Positions 46,667 through 59,660 of a stretch of DNA of 64,000 bases are shown here, in pieces. The position numbers were made by a program, and so were the translations under genes. Source of the DNA: Blasia pusilla. Lineage: Eukaryota; Marchantiophyta; Marchantiopsida; Blasiales. The stretch spans positions 7,564,001 to 7,628,000 of the forward strand of contig CM114273.1 of assembly GCA_050084515.1 (NCBI GenBank), read 5' to 3'. Position 1 is the stretch's first letter. Every line of letters begins with the position of its first letter. The notes below the pieces were generated by a model. The model was given only the letters and a program-made list of their open reading frames with translations. It did no database searches and had not been told where the DNA came from.

Positions 46667-49600
46667 AAGAAGACACATATCTAAAATGATACACGAGGGA
46701 CACATCTTCATCCCCTGGCCATAGAGATGTATGGGGCTATGGGGGAGAGGTTGAATCGCGCCCATCATCTCCACTCGAGAAATGGGTTGTCCTTAGCTAA
46801 TTCCTGTACAAAGCGCTGGTCTCCATAGCGTTGCAGCGTGCCAGGCCAATGGGATTTTTGCGGCGGGCTCAGCCGTGGGAGATGCCGGCGCTAGAGGCCC
46901 ACTTAGTAGTAGTCATAGCTCTCTTGTTGTTCTGATATTGTCTCTGCTGTTGGTGAGTTTCGTCGTTAGGGGGAATGCCCCCTTCTTCCTTTTCTGGTCG
47001 TGTTGTGGCCTTCAGGTTTTGACTCTTTGAGTCCCCCTCTTTTGTACTTCCGATGGGTTTTCCATCACTCGTTTTTATCGAAGTGCATCTTTCTTTCTAT
47101 ATCTCTCTCACTACTCAGATCCAACTTGACCCAATTTCAGACAGTTTGGTTGTATCTATCTCCAGTCAGATGTTGGGCGTCATTAATAGCTAACTAGGAT
47201 AGCCCCTCGAGTACCAACTAAAAAAATCCACATACATGAGGATCTCATGAGAGGGGGAAGGATCGGAAAGAAATATTGGTACACTAGGTGAGTTTCACCA
47301 TATCGCCTTTGAGGGGAGTGTATGTTGGCCTCTTTTTGTACCTAGCGAACCATACTGACCTTCCGGGAAAAATAAAATTATCGCATTTGTAAAAAAAATC
47401 CAATTTTCCAAGGAAAGTCCCCCCTTTTTTTAATATTATCTTCTCTAGAAGATACATGCCAACAAGTAATGAAAATTCCATAGATGGGCAAAGTTGCAAG
47501 AATATAAAAATATATATACGTAGAAAAAGGATGGAAACCCATCACGATATAAAAGAGGGGCATGAGACCAAAAAATATACCGGCCCCGAGGAAGTAGGAA
47601 CCTGGAATTACCCTGTACCAGCGCATCCGTGTGACGTTAACGACAGGTGTCAGGTGACACCTGTATTCTCAAGCCTGTCAGCTTCAGGGTTCAAGACGTG
47701 GAACTTACGGTGGAAGTAGCCGGTCATGCACTGTACAGTACCGCACCCACATCGAGTACACACACGTGTACCTTCTCCGGACATAGGCTAATGTTGGAGA
47801 GATTCAAACAAACAGGTATATCATGACCTCCAGCAGCCTTTTACAGAGGGGCAGCCACAGGATTTGAGTTCGTGCGAGCTTCCAATGGAGCTGTATCATC
47901 CACCTCCTTTCCCTTCTTCCAAGATGCTCCGAGCATTCACGCCAGACCATAAGAATGTAAGGGTGATTTCAAATGACGTGGTGAATTGCTCATTCTTCTG
48001 TGGGCGTAAATTCGCAGATGGCATGGTTCTCGCTTTCCTCATCAACCATAGACATCAGGGCAGAAACTGTCAGATCAAATAAATTCCTGTCGACCTTTCC
48101 CCTGACTGATTTCCGTTTCACCGACTCCTCTGTTCGCAGATATATCCATTAGGAAGAAAGACAATTAAAATCCCAAACACAGCCAAGACGTTAGTGTCTA
48201 TGCGCTCGTGACTAATTGTGTGAAGGACAGACTACTAGTTAACAATTTCAGAAAATACTTACCACACGGAATTTTTCTCTTTCAAACTGTAAAGCTATCG
48301 GTTTCATATCCTTCTTATGCAGAAGGGTGTATTTGGGTTAAGAGAATACCCAAATACATCAGATGGATTTCACTCGGGTCTATGAACAACTAGAAACGAC
48401 GTTGTGACTTAATTCATAGGCAGAAGCATGACCACCAAATATTGGTACGAGTACAGATGCTACGCTGATTTATCACAAATTCGGGCAGGGTTCGCAGACT
48501 CTTTCTAGACAGCATTTAGAAGCCTAGCATTACTGCAATAAGCTGCGGAAAAGGTAACGTAATTCTCGTCACATTCGTGCTTATCTCTACCAGTTTGTCT
48601 CAAGGGTTTACAGATACGACACAACGGTCCCTCTCCGGTCGGGCTCCGAAGTTAACTTGTCGGGAGGCATTCGTCGAAGAAGAAAAAACACGCCATGAGA
48701 CTGTACAGCCCCAATGAGACTGTACTTGGAAGAAAAGTTACATTAATAACAGTAGTACTTTTCTTCCAATTGCCATCGGTCGAATCAAAACACTATCCCG
48801 CTTCAGTAGCATAGATAGGGGAACACATCGCAAGTCCTCTAGTACGAGGAAAGGCTTGTCATGTGACTTGCCATGACGCACTCATCAAAATGCGCACTAG
48901 CTCAAGTGCGCATTAACTCAGGGACGTCCCACGCATCTCCGTTGATGGGAAATCTCATGGGACGAACCAACCAACGCAGTCACACAACTCGGGCGACCAA
49001 GGCAGCCACATCATCTCACTTCAGCAGACGAGAACGAACCACCCTTTCTGCCCCGCGTCTATACCTGCGGGTGGTCCTGTTGCCAGTATGCAGGTTCCAT
49101 AAAAGCTATGGATGACGGGGAACTTTGCGTGGCTACTTTTCCGAATTGCCGACTCATCTTCGGTTCCTCCACACCTTGACGCTTCTGGGTTAATTTACCG
49201 TTCCATGGCAGGCGTCAATCTCAGATGCACCCAGTCCGTTTCAGTGGCTCAATCTAACGGTTCCATTCTTTACGTTTTCAGTGTAACTTCGGTATTTTGC
49301 GCAGACGTGCGATAAAGGCCATTACGGCACTTGTGTGTGAAAAGTACGATAGTGCCATGTGCTGGAAGGTTCTCCAAACCTGATGGGATTGAGGACAATA
49401 TTATATGAAATACGTTTCTCGGAGATGCTAACTCTGGACTATGTAGTCTACACAGGCTAGTGTTGTCCTGGTGAAAACATCTCCATTGCTTCCTTCAAGA
49501 AGGATTGAGCGCTAGTCATTCATTGGAAGTTCTGGTTAAAGAGTTGATACCTCCAACCTTCTCACCAACAACAATTACGTCAACTTCCTATATTTCAAAT

Positions 49601-50091
49601 TCCATTGTACTCATCCTGTTTTACATGGGACAGACTAGTTCTTCTCTGCCTGTGTTGAGAAATATCTGATAATAGCTGGGAATTGCAGTGGTAGACGTCG
49701 GCAATCTTAACAGAATACAGCAGGAAAAAACTTTCCTTTCGAGCCTAACACTTCGAGGCCTTCACATCTGGGCCTCCACAAGAATCACTCTTTGGTAAAA
49801 CTCTGGCACCTCTGCAGGGGCCAATTTGTACCACCTCTGGGGAGGGCAGGAGGGAGGAAATTATGACTCAACTGAGCTTCTTGCAGTAGCAGGTGGGAAG
49901 GCAATATCAAGACTGACCCTACGGCCCACACCAAAGGTAAATTCAATTGGCAACGAAAAATCTCTTGACATCCCTCCTTTGAATGAGTGTTATCCAGCAC
50001 CAAACCACTGTATGATTTGATCTTCATAGAACCCTCGACTTCGAATGGGTTCGAGACCAGTAATACCAACTTACAACTGTTGAAATGTATG
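46667..50091. other. Intergenic DNA; CpG-richer from 47.6 to 49.4 kb
   Basis: No recognised gene. The first part probably still belongs to the 3' tail of the element at 43.9-46.6 kb. Between 47.6 and 49.4 kb the sequence is richer in CG. It has two short perfect inverted repeats: CAGGTGTCAGGTGACACCTG (about 47644-47663) and TTGGAAGAAAAGT with its complement (48726-48738 / 48757-48769). The end of the stretch is the 3' flank of the SET-domain gene on the minus strand. Confidence 0.45.
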
Positions 50092-53000
50092 TTAGCTGTA
50101 GAGGGTATGTACAGATACCCCAGATCTCAGCTTCTTTAGAGCCTCCCATAGCTGCTGACGAGAACCAATTAAGGCCATCTTCTCTGATATGAGAGCTCTG
50201 ACTGCTTGTGTCCTTGCCCATGGTAATGGTACTGCCTGTACAAGCACATATCAATTCGTCACTTGCAAGACACCTCTTGCTATATACAACAGTAATCCAA
50301 CCGTTTCATATTTGGTTGACTCCAATACAGAGGGAACCAGAGGATGGACGGATTTGAGGTCTACACATTAGAGGGATTCAAGGTCTACACATAAGAGATT
50401 AACATTACAAACATCCAGATCATCCAGAAGCACTTCTCCTCGCTTCCCAACAAATATTTGGTCTACATGTAGTAAAGGACAGCCAGTGCCCGTGTCACTT
50501 GTCAATGAGGTGTTTGTGAACATCCAACTTGGTGTAACATTAACAGTGGAAATTACTTGTGAGATCATGGCATTGTAGAGGCCTGTTACCGTTTTGAAGT
50601 GAATTCTTTCTCCCTATTCCCTGTTAGTGGTTCCTGTTGAGGAGTGATGTCTCCTTACCTTGGTACCATCGGCATCACTAGCAGTCAGAGCAGCCACATC
50701 CTCTTCAAGATTTGTTGGGTAGCGGTTCAAAAGGTCTTCACACGCCCAAAGAATTCTCCTCAAAACCTAGTTAAACGGCAAACCAATCAATGTCGATGAA
50801 ATGGCACAAGAAAATTTCAAACATCTCACAAAGCAACCATTCTAAGCACACATCTTTGATTTTAGTGACTGCAGAACAACATGGCTTGCATGTTAAATGA
50901 CAACCTGCAAAGGTAAGTCACCCTCCGGCTACACCACAATTAGGACTAGTTCCAAATGTCAAACCTCGGCTTCATTCTCTCGGCTGATAGGCCTTGAAAA
51001 GTGAGCCATCGCTGAAGATGCGCCGTGATGCTGCCACATGCTCGTGGCAGTGTCATCTTTCCACCCAGCATCTGCAAGTTCCTTTTGTGAAGCCACAGCA
51101 GCTCGGGTCCAGGCCAGCACATTTTCATTCACACCAGATGGGGTGAGGGTGAAGACAGCTCCTCCTACAGTCACAAGTAAATCAGAGGAAAGTTGATGAA
51201 AATCCCCCCTCTCGAAGGAATCTGAATCCACTCCCATCCTCTCATTTGGAGAAGATGCCACTCATCCCATCCATTGTAGAAATTTCCAATAACCAATCCC
51301 CTGTAAGTGTTATGGGGAGTTCTACACGTCATGTCGCCAAGGGCATCTTGAGACAACATGAAAGGCACGTGGGTGTAAGGCCTACACATGACATCTAGCT
51401 TGAACTCACCATATGGTAGACCAACCGTCTCCAACAAGACTGCATTTCGCCGACTTTTGAGAGGGCCAAGAAAGTGCACCTGATTAATTCACCAACATTC
51501 TCACTTCATCAGTCATTCATTGATCACAAACTATTATTACAAGAGACTTTACTGATCCTGTTTTGCTGGTGTTCAAACCATTCAACCCTTGATTCACCCT
51601 GAAGAATAAAACTCAATCCATTCAGTCATTCATGTCTTTGGTAAGCATTTTGATTCAAATGATGCAATCTAGAATTTAGTTCCACACATGCCTCTTGGTG
51701 GTAATTTCTAACTACTTCTCTTGCATCTGTAACGATAAGTTGGGAAAAAAAGTTGTAAACTTGCCGGTAAATCAACGGCATAATTTCGGTTGTCTCTATC
51801 CACGAAGCCATAGTCCAGTAAAAGCTGCGATGGCGACAGATTTGGACCATATGAATCGTAGACTTGTTCATCTTCTTGGTAAACTTTATGCGCCCGCAGA
51901 GCTGCAGTTCTTGAGTGGGACTCATACACAAGACAAGATTCTTTCCCAGCAGCACTACTGTGATTCAACATGTCTGCCCATGGAACTAAGGCAATGGAGG
52001 GTCCAGAGTCACGCTGTGCCTGCTTCACACCACAGATATGGTCTGTGAAGACTCTCCTACAATTCAATGATATGAGCTGGGCTGGTCGAAATAGCAGAGA
52101 AACTGGATCTTGCTATCCTTAAACCTACAAGGATCCACTTCAGACGACTTCAAGTGGAGATTCAAACACAGCCGATGAATCTCAACATGTATCAGATTCA
52201 CATCACCAGTGCAAATGTAGAAACAGACTTTTCTTATGATGGTCTCAAAACTTTAAAAAAATTCAATAGATGAGACCCAATAAATCTCAACACAGATCCG
52301 ACTCCTGTCACCAGTGTACATATGGAGGAAGTGTTTTTCTCATGATGATTTCAGAAATTAAACGAGATCCTGAAAATTTGGAGCTAACAAATCTCTAAAC
52401 AAAGCCATTTCTGAGGACAGTCCACATTTGGAAAGAAGGACTTGTCTCCTGGTTGTGTAAAAACTTGAAGAGGTCTTCAAAACATGAGAACCAATACATC
52501 TCGGCACAAATCAGATTTCTGTCTTCGTGCATACTTGACTGTCATCATAAAGCCATTAGAATTTAGGTGGAAGGCTTTTCTCATGACAGTTTCACAACTT
52601 GAAGAATTGATCAAATGATGTCTCCCACAGTGTTGATCATCCCACTCACCTGTTCATCCAAGTCCAGAGAGAAAGAGCGGCTGAGAAGAATAACTGCTGC
52701 CCACCGCACTGCCACTTCCGTCACAAATCCTCCACTCCCAGGGCCAGCAGGCATTAGTGAGCTGGCTCCAGCAGCAAGCATAGCTTCATGGTCCTCCCTG
52801 GAAACTAAAACCTTTCATTTTAATGCTGGCAGGTATGCAAAACTCACTCTCACTCACAAAAGTTTCAAAAATCACAACCAGCGCAAGTATGATCCTGACT
52901 ACAGCTTTCAATTTGAATATCCATTCATGAAAAATCACCCATCAGGGGACTGTGAGTAACCTGCATATCTGCAACCTTCGCTCTGTAGTCTCCAACATAG

Positions 53001-56000
53001 GAGATCCAGCCAACCAATCTCTTCTCATTCTCTGGGAACTCCAAAAATAGCAGTCAAAACACAGAACGACTCTCTTCCAACAGCTTTCGTGGGCAAAAGT
53101 CAGCTCAGATATGCTGTACATATGCCTATGACCGGCTTCGAGACACAAACAGTTGTGAGGATAACACAAACAGAGTACCAAACCGGAACAGCCCAAATTT
53201 TAAATTTCTCAAAATGGGAACAAAACATCGGCGACACTTAGACCTTTACTGCTCCCTGTCAATTTCTCTTTCAATAAGCAGGTAACCAAGAGAAACCACC
53301 TGGCCGATATTCATCCTATTCAGCATGGAAGAGCACTTGATGTTTGAAAGCCAAACTATGAATTGAAAGGAGAGTGAGGAAGCCAAGAATACCTGAGGCC
53401 AAAGCATTGGATGAGCACCCGCCATCTGCAGTTCTGATGGCAGCAGAGCTACATAAGGGGCCCATGGACTCTTTTCTCCCCGGGCCCGTTCACATAAAAT
53501 GTGTAAACACATAGCTTGCCAAGGGCTTAATTGCCCACTATCAGCAAGAGGACCAACATATGGACAGTTTGCCGCAGTCTGCACCCAAAAATAGATTCTT
53601 TGCCCTTCAGCTCTTGGCACATTACATCAAAAAGTGATCACTTACATTTCTTTCTCTCTTTGTTTTCCTCCTTTCACCTATCGAATTGGTATGAAAAGTT
53701 TGATCACTTCACATAAAATGCTTTCATTTCATTGAGACAATGAAATGTCTTAGAATCAAAAAATCTCCGGTGCCTGAACAAAACTTAAAGATGTAATCAA
53801 TAGATTAGACTCAACAGTTAAGAATGCATGTGGGGCACACAACCCCAAAATCTGATTTTTCCCTCAATAAGATCTCTCAAACATTTCCCCAAAACAGATG
53901 TTCCTCTTAAATCACAACTCTCAAATCATCTCTGAGATTTGCTCTTTCCCTCTAATCGGAACTCGCAGATGGACCCCAAATTGGCATTTTTCTAGAATGA
54001 TGCTCATTTGCAAGGTGGTAAGAAAAATCATGCACCAAATTCGGAAACATTTTGGCCGCTTTACATGAACGACTTGGAACGAAAATGTAGGGACTTGCAA
54101 GACTCCATCTCTCCACCTCTGCAGCCACCTGGTCTTTTCTCATACACCCCTCTGAAACATCTTACTGGCAATCTAGTTAACCTACACTACCTCCATGATC
54201 TAGCTCTGCTTCATTTCACTGTAACCCTCATCCCCCCCAACTTCATGCTATGAGCTTAGAAGAAACAAAGACTCTGGATGCACACACCAGTTTGAATCTC
54301 AAGATGCATCTAGACAACAGGCAAACTCATTAAGCCCCCATCCCCTGGTTATTAGACACTGATAGTGACTAGGATAGGTGTCAATGGAAGAAGAGACAAA
54401 AGTGCTATATGACTGGAGGAGAACCGCTCACAGAGTTTGGGTGGTTACCAAACGATTAGCTGATGCAGAGCTTCTAGGTGTAAGCTAAGAAACTTTTTGC
54501 AACACTATCCACCTTACCTACTAGGGGTCCCCAAAAGATATTACTCAAGAGTGCACCATCTTTTGGAAGTGATAAACAGCTCTGGTAGTGCCAACTTCGT
54601 ATTTTCTGAAGACCCCATTCATCCTTCTGCTGTAAATTTTACACAAGGGAGCAGGTGGTGACCAGAGGTTTCATTCCCACCATCACCTTGATATTTTTTG
54701 TGTATCCATCCTGTTCTTTGAGTGAGTTCAGGATACACATTGAACAGTAATTAAGATACACATCTGAATCGCTGGTTGATTTTGCAATGCTGTATTGCTC
54801 TCGCCCCTCTCCCTGTGCTTTGTTTACGGTATCCAAGGAGACCGTCCTCATTCAGCATGGCAATTATAGCCTTCCAAACATACACTCCACACACTGGGAT
54901 GGATGCAGAGAGGAAGAACAGAACAAAGTAACAAATGAAAGGAGGGAGACTCTGACATTGTATGGCGGATTAATATACAGTGTAGGTGAAGAACTTCCAA
55001 ATATCAGCCAATAAACTCTACCATTACTGACTGGGATCCCCAAAAGAAGTCACTTACCAGCGCAGAATCTTAGGGCAGTGATCTGCTTCAGGCTCCTAAA
55101 CTGGACAAACAGCAATTTAAGCTTAGGCAATCGCTCTTTGTACTGTGAATTTCTCACAGAGTGACCACCACCACATCAGGTGCAGGACTTTCATTGTGTT
55201 CCCTTCTGCTCTTTTTGTGGTTTCCCAGTACCTTTCTTGCCATATCCACGAAGGATTTCCCCTGATGCTACCACAGCACTCACCAGTAAGGAAATACCAC
55301 AACAACAATCTTCTCTTCACCGTTTCCATCCAAGATTTGTCTTGCTCATAGAGACTGCTAAGGAAGTAGTGCCCGAGACCCAAAAGGCCATGAAAATTAG
55401 CTGTACAACTACTGAGCAGCACGAAAGAGAGACTATTCATTAAGTCATGCCTGTCGAGCCTTGCAAACCTAGGCGCCTTGGTTGGAAGGAGCTAGAGACT
55501 GGGATGAGCATAGAGAGAGGAATAGGAGAAGAAGGTACTATACCAGAGGAGGGAATGACTCTCATATGGTGGGAGTGCTGACCATACAAAGTGTTGGTGA
55601 GGAGCTTCTAAGTGTAAACCAGAACGCTCATTACAACACCATCTACTTTACCTCATTGGGAACCCCAATACAAATTACTTACCACTGCAGAAGCTTTGGG
55701 CAGCTGAATGTGTTGAACAATTCTGGTGTTACCAGCTTAGCAGTATCAGCATATGCACCTTGCTGTGTGTTATGAATTTAGTGCAGGAGACCAAGTAGTG
55801 ACTAGAGGTTGCATCACCATCATCACATAAGGTGGTTGTCTGCTTTTCTTGTGGTTCAAGGGGAATGTCCTCTTCCTGAACTTCAACTTAAGCCAGATTC
55901 CCAAGCAAGGGTTACCCCGTTTTAGTTCTTCAAATCTACTTGTTCAGGATTTACAGTTAAGAGAAAAAGTTCAGACATTTTCATGCTTCCTCTGTGCTGT

Positions 56001-57377
56001 TCTGCTGTGAGTGTTTGCCCGCTGCTTTGGTTGTGCTATCCACAAATGGTCTCTCATGTTGCTCCCATAGTTCAGGCCCTGCAGGTAGCTTGGTTGCTTG
56101 CACAATCTCCTGAACCTGTTTATCCAAGATTTGGCCTGCTTTACTGGCCCTCTTTGGGTCCAAATTTTCCCATCACCACTTAAGAATAGCAATGGGAATC
56201 CTTGGCCTCCAGCTGCCTCCGCCATTTCCAGTTGGCGATTTGACATCTATCCTCCTGGGGTTCCACTCCAAGTCCTGATCTCACACAAAGGTTGGACATT
56301 CATGAGGTTGGCATCATACCCCAAAATGCTATCAGCTGCACCGCTTCAATCCTGTCACTTTGTTTAGTGTTGGCATCCCACACTGCCACACCATAATCCA
56401 GTGAGGGACAGATGGCATGCAGAATGACAGAGCGCTTTACTTCTAATGTGATGGCAGTGTAGGACACTCGACAGTCCCTTCACCTTCTCGTGACCTTTCA
56501 TCTTAATGTGGGCATCCCACATGCAGTCTTCTGAGAATTCAATACATCGATAGTTGTATGTGGGCACTATGGGGATCTTCTGTTCACCCCAATACCAGTG
56601 TTGGTCTTGGTCCTCCACCTTACCATTGAATATCATCACTGTACTTCAATACATTCACCTCCATGCCCCACATGTCACCAGATTTTGGTGAGGGGGGTCT
56701 CCAAACACCGGGTGGGCTCTGTTGTTGCCCACCCAGATGCCTAGTCAACTATCCTCCATTAGGGAGTTGACGAAAATATTGAAGAGGGTTGGGGAGAGAG
56801 GCATCCTTGGGCTACTCCCTGCTTGATGTCAAATGCCCCACTCTGCTGGTCATTCACCAGGACGCTACTCATCGTGTTCTGATACATCTTCTCCACCCAC
56901 CTCCACATCTTTCCTGTGAGTCTCACCTTCCACAAGTTGTAAGACAGGCCGTCACGCCATACACCGTCATATGCCTTCTTGAGGTCCAACAAGAAGCAGT
57001 AGGTGACTGAAGGTGAAGATGTGGTCCTCTCGCTTTGCCTTCCTTACCACTGTATTCTCCTCCAGGTACATGAAGATCCGATTGTTTAGTATATGGCACG
57101 GGAGCTTCCCCACTACACTCAGCAATGTAATCGCCCTGTAACTGCCAGGGTCTTTGCGTTCACCCCTCCTGGTGCGGTTCACAATGACTCCCACCCGCCA
57201 TCTTTGCGGAATGACTTCTGCCTGTCCGCCAACCCAGCTTGAAGAGACTCGCTAGAGAACGAGCCATAGCAGCATCGCCACGCTTAGATTGCTCATGAGA
57301 GACTGTACTCATTAAGTACTGCCTGTGGTAGCCTTGCGACCATAGACCCCGCGCCATGGTTGGACGGTGCTTGAGGG

Positions 57378-57429
<52 letters not shown>

Positions 57430-57921
57430 TGAATGAATAGATACTTATTGTCCAGTTTGAAAAGCAAGTAACGGCAACAGCAACGCCCTAAGAGCTCATT
57501 TGTGCCAGGTGATTTTTCCTTAGTTTTCACACACAAATGTAGGAACCTAGCAATCTGAACCTGATTCTGCCTAACCATGAATTTAGAGAGAGAGAGAGAG
57601 AGAGAGAACCTGTTCGGTCATCAGAGCTTCTTTGGGAACACGGACGATGACATCAGACCGATTAATTCCACCTTTCCCAGCCACCATTCCATACCCCGGA
57701 GCATCGCTGCCGCGGGGCCACCTCTCCAGCCGCAAATTGCAGTCGTCATGACCGAACTTCTGCAGCCACTTCTGCAATTTCTCCACCTTCTTGTCATCTC
57801 TGGGGCTACCACCGCTCCTCTCCACCAGCTTCTTCCCGGGCTCCCCCTTCGCCGGCGACCCAATAGGAAGCGGCACCGACGACGCCTTCTGGACCACCAC
57901 CACAAACCTCCCGATATGCAT
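50092..57921 (-). CDS. SET-domain lysine methyltransferase (Rubisco LSMT/SETD-like), about 9 exons
   Basis: Minus-strand exons: 57610-57921, 53393-53578, 52961-53031, 52650-52797, about 51740-52019, 51410-51479, 50965-51164, 50659-50766, 50092-50235. All borders are GT..AG and phases agree except exon 5, whose ends are uncertain; a small exon between 5 and 6 may be missing. The protein begins MHIGRFVVVVQKASSVPLP. The split SET domain is readable: PGYGMVAGKGGINRSDVIVR, LSPWQAMCLHILCERARGE (inserted helical iSET part), DWLAGSPMLETTERR, VPWADMLNHSS (Asn-His cofactor motif) and DSYGPNLSPSQLLLDYGFVD (catalytic Tyr region). Then follows the helical substrate-binding part (ENVLAWTRAAVASQKELADAG, ILWACEDLLNRYP). 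Such enzymes methylate lysines of plastid or cytosolic proteins; the substrate here is unknown. Intron 1 is 4 kb and carries a LINE. Confidence 0.88.
52170..52615. repeat. Four degenerate 106-bp tandem units in an intron
   Basis: Units begin near 52171, 52278, 52384 and 52491. They share AATAAATCTCAACACAGATC-like starts, GTCACCAGTG..CATATGGA middles and TTTTCTCATGATGGTTTCA ends. They lie in intron 4 of the SET-domain gene and encode nothing evident. Units 1 and 2 are closest. Confidence 0.7.
54430..56060 (-). repeat. Three diverged copies of a LINE tail in tandem
   Basis: Three related blocks run in the same direction, about 54432-54850, 54965-55260 and 55575-56060. Each has a GTTGGTGAGGAGCTTCTAA-type start, a GGGACCCCAA-type block, an AGAATCTTAGGGCAG-type block and a CCTTTGT..GTATCCACAAA-type end. 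The last block adjoins the reverse-transcriptase part of the LINE. They probably derive from its 3' coding end. Confidence 0.6.
56360..57360 (-). pseudogene. LINE reverse transcriptase fragment in intron 1
   Basis: On the minus strand the pieces read GERKDPGSYRAITLLSVVGK, MLDLKKAYDGVWRDGLSYNL (motif A with Asp), FDIKQGVAQGCLSP (motif B), WGMEVNV and MIFNGKVEDQDQHWYWGEQK with IEFSEDCMWDAHI (thumb region). These are the usual blocks of a LINE ORF2 reverse transcriptase, in order but with frameshifts. The YADD-type motif C region (about 56650-56760) is broken. The endonuclease half is missing, so the copy is 5'-truncated as LINE insertions often are. It has the same orientation as the host gene. 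Confidence 0.85.
57381..57439. repeat. (GA)n and (GAAT)n microsatellite
   Basis: About 22 GA units followed by about four GAAT units. The tract lies at the 5' truncation side of the LINE. A second, shorter GA tract is at 57584-57606 next to exon 1. Confidence 0.97.
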
Positions 57922-58109
57922 TCTTCTTCCTCCGCCTCAGCTCCCCACCAATTCCCCTTCCCTCCTCAACAATTCACCCAATAAAACCTCCTATCCATTC
58001 TCTGACCACCGCCCCCACCTCCCTAGGCTCCCCGAACGGTCCACCTCCATGCCCCACTATCCTTCCGGCCATGCTCCCGCCCACTCAATCCAGCGACTCT
58101 GAGCTTCGG

Positions 58110-58800
58110 AATCCCAGCTCCTAATTCCCACAGCAGCCGCAGCGAGTTTCAGGTCAGCATTCCATCCCAGGTCCCCGTTCTCGGTTCCACGTTACCAATC
58201 CATCTCACTTCCAAGTATTCAACAGAGAAGCAGCGAGTTTCATGCGGGCTATCAATCCCGGGTCGCAATTCTCAACAGATCCGCAGAGAGTCCCGGGTCA
58301 GCCCTGCATCCCAGGTCCCGATTCTCGCCACAAGCGCAGCGAGTTTGAGCTCAGCGACCAACCCCGAGTCCCAATTCTCACCAGAACCGCAGGTCCGCAG
58401 CGGGTCTCAGGTAGGCAGTAGTAAAGCCCACGCCCCAATTCTCGGCAGAGCTTCAGGTCCCAATTGTTCTCAGGTTCGAGGCCGGCGATCAATCATTAAT
58501 CCCAAGTCCCAATTCTCAGCACAGCCGCAGCGATTACGCGCTCAGCAATCGTTCCGGGACCTAACTCTCCCCACAGCCGCGGCGATCGTGCCGTCAGCGA
58601 TTACTCCCAGAACCTAATTCCCAGAAGAGCCCCACAGAGTTCCATCTCAGCGACGCATCCCAGGACCCAATTCCCAGCACGCCCGCAGCGAAACTCCTCA
58701 CTCCCGGCAGATTTCGCAGCGAGTTTCATTCTCAGCACGGCCGCATCGAATTCCTAACTCCCAATTCCCAGCAGAGCCTCTGCGATTGTGAACTCGGCTA
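58110..58800. repeat. CpG-rich degenerate tandem repeat, 52-53 bp period, upstream of the SET gene
   Basis: About 12-13 units with the consensus CCCAATTCTCAGCAGAGCC then GCAGCGAGTTTCAGCTCAGC then GATCAATCCCAGGT. Starts fall near 58213, 58266, 58318, 58371, 58436, 58508, 58561, 58613, 58669 and 58758, mostly 52-53 bp apart. The array lies 190-880 bp upstream of the SET-domain start codon and is strongly GC-rich. It could act as an array of repeated regulatory sites or be transcribed as 5' leader; neither is shown. Confidence 0.8.
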
Positions 58801-59660
58801 TCAATCGCATGACCTCCTCGCTCCTCTCCGTCAGCCTCCAATTATTCAACGCCCGGATTCGCAGCGGTGCGGCGCGAATTGTGAGGTCTGTAATCGGACC
58901 TCCCGATCCGCAGCTGCGGCGAGAACTGTGAAGTCGCTCGCGGTGGTCGCGATTCGAGAGCAGTCATCTCCAGAAAGCCAATCGGTGAAAAGAGACCCTC
59001 CGTGTCATCCATCACGTGCTCCCGACTTTTACATCTCCCGACTCCTTAGCCCTAAACGCGTTTCCTCATCTTTCCCCCTCTCAGTTTGAAACTGTCGGGA
59101 GGACGGATATTTTCAAAGAATACGGTTCCCAGTGCCCGTGCTTCCGCACGACAATATTTATTGTTTTATTTTTAAAAATTAATATATTATTATTAATTTT
59201 GTAATTAAGAGAGGACGGGATTTGAGACCCGGACACGTATACATTTTGGTATTCTCTTGTGATGACACGTGTAAAAGCCGAATTAACGAAGGTTTTATAG
59301 GGTGATTTTGATGTGTGCGTAGCACAAGGTTACACTAGTTAATATTAAAAGAGTACTTATCTTTCATTCTTATAATAATCTTATTTATGGCCTCTACAAG
59401 TGCTCGTCGTTTTTTTTCGTGACTATCTAGACTATCCACGTGTCCCATGCATGTATGTGTTAATTACTCTCTTCTCCACCCGTCGTAGAGACCGCACACT
59501 GGTTGAAATAAGGCGATCATTAGATAAAATCATATCGAGAGAAGAAAGCATAGGTCATTACGACACCAGCTGTTCCTCTTGTTTTTGTTACCAGAGACCT
59601 TGCAATAAAACACACGTTGTTGCACCAAATGGCGTGGTATAATGTCTCTGCGAGCGACTT
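58801..59660. other. Further upstream flank, no recognised gene
   Basis: GC-rich to about 59120, then AT-rich. Short frames only. Confidence 0.45.

Larger units (their letters stand above)
53579..57609. other. Intron 1 of the SET-domain gene
   Basis: This 4.03-kb intron (donor GTTCTC at 57609, acceptor GGTGCAG ending at 53579, minus strand) is several times longer than the other introns of the gene. It holds a 5'-truncated LINE (about 55.9-57.36 kb) and repeated LINE tail copies (54.4-56.06 kb). A pyrimidine/GA tract lies right at the donor (57584-57606). The 53.6-54.4 kb part has no identifiable content. Confidence 0.75.

Noticed and set aside
57577-57984. 135-codon plus-strand frame rich in His, Arg and Pro
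   Set aside because: It is antisense to exon 1 of the SET-domain gene, which shows clear SET-domain sequence on the minus strand.
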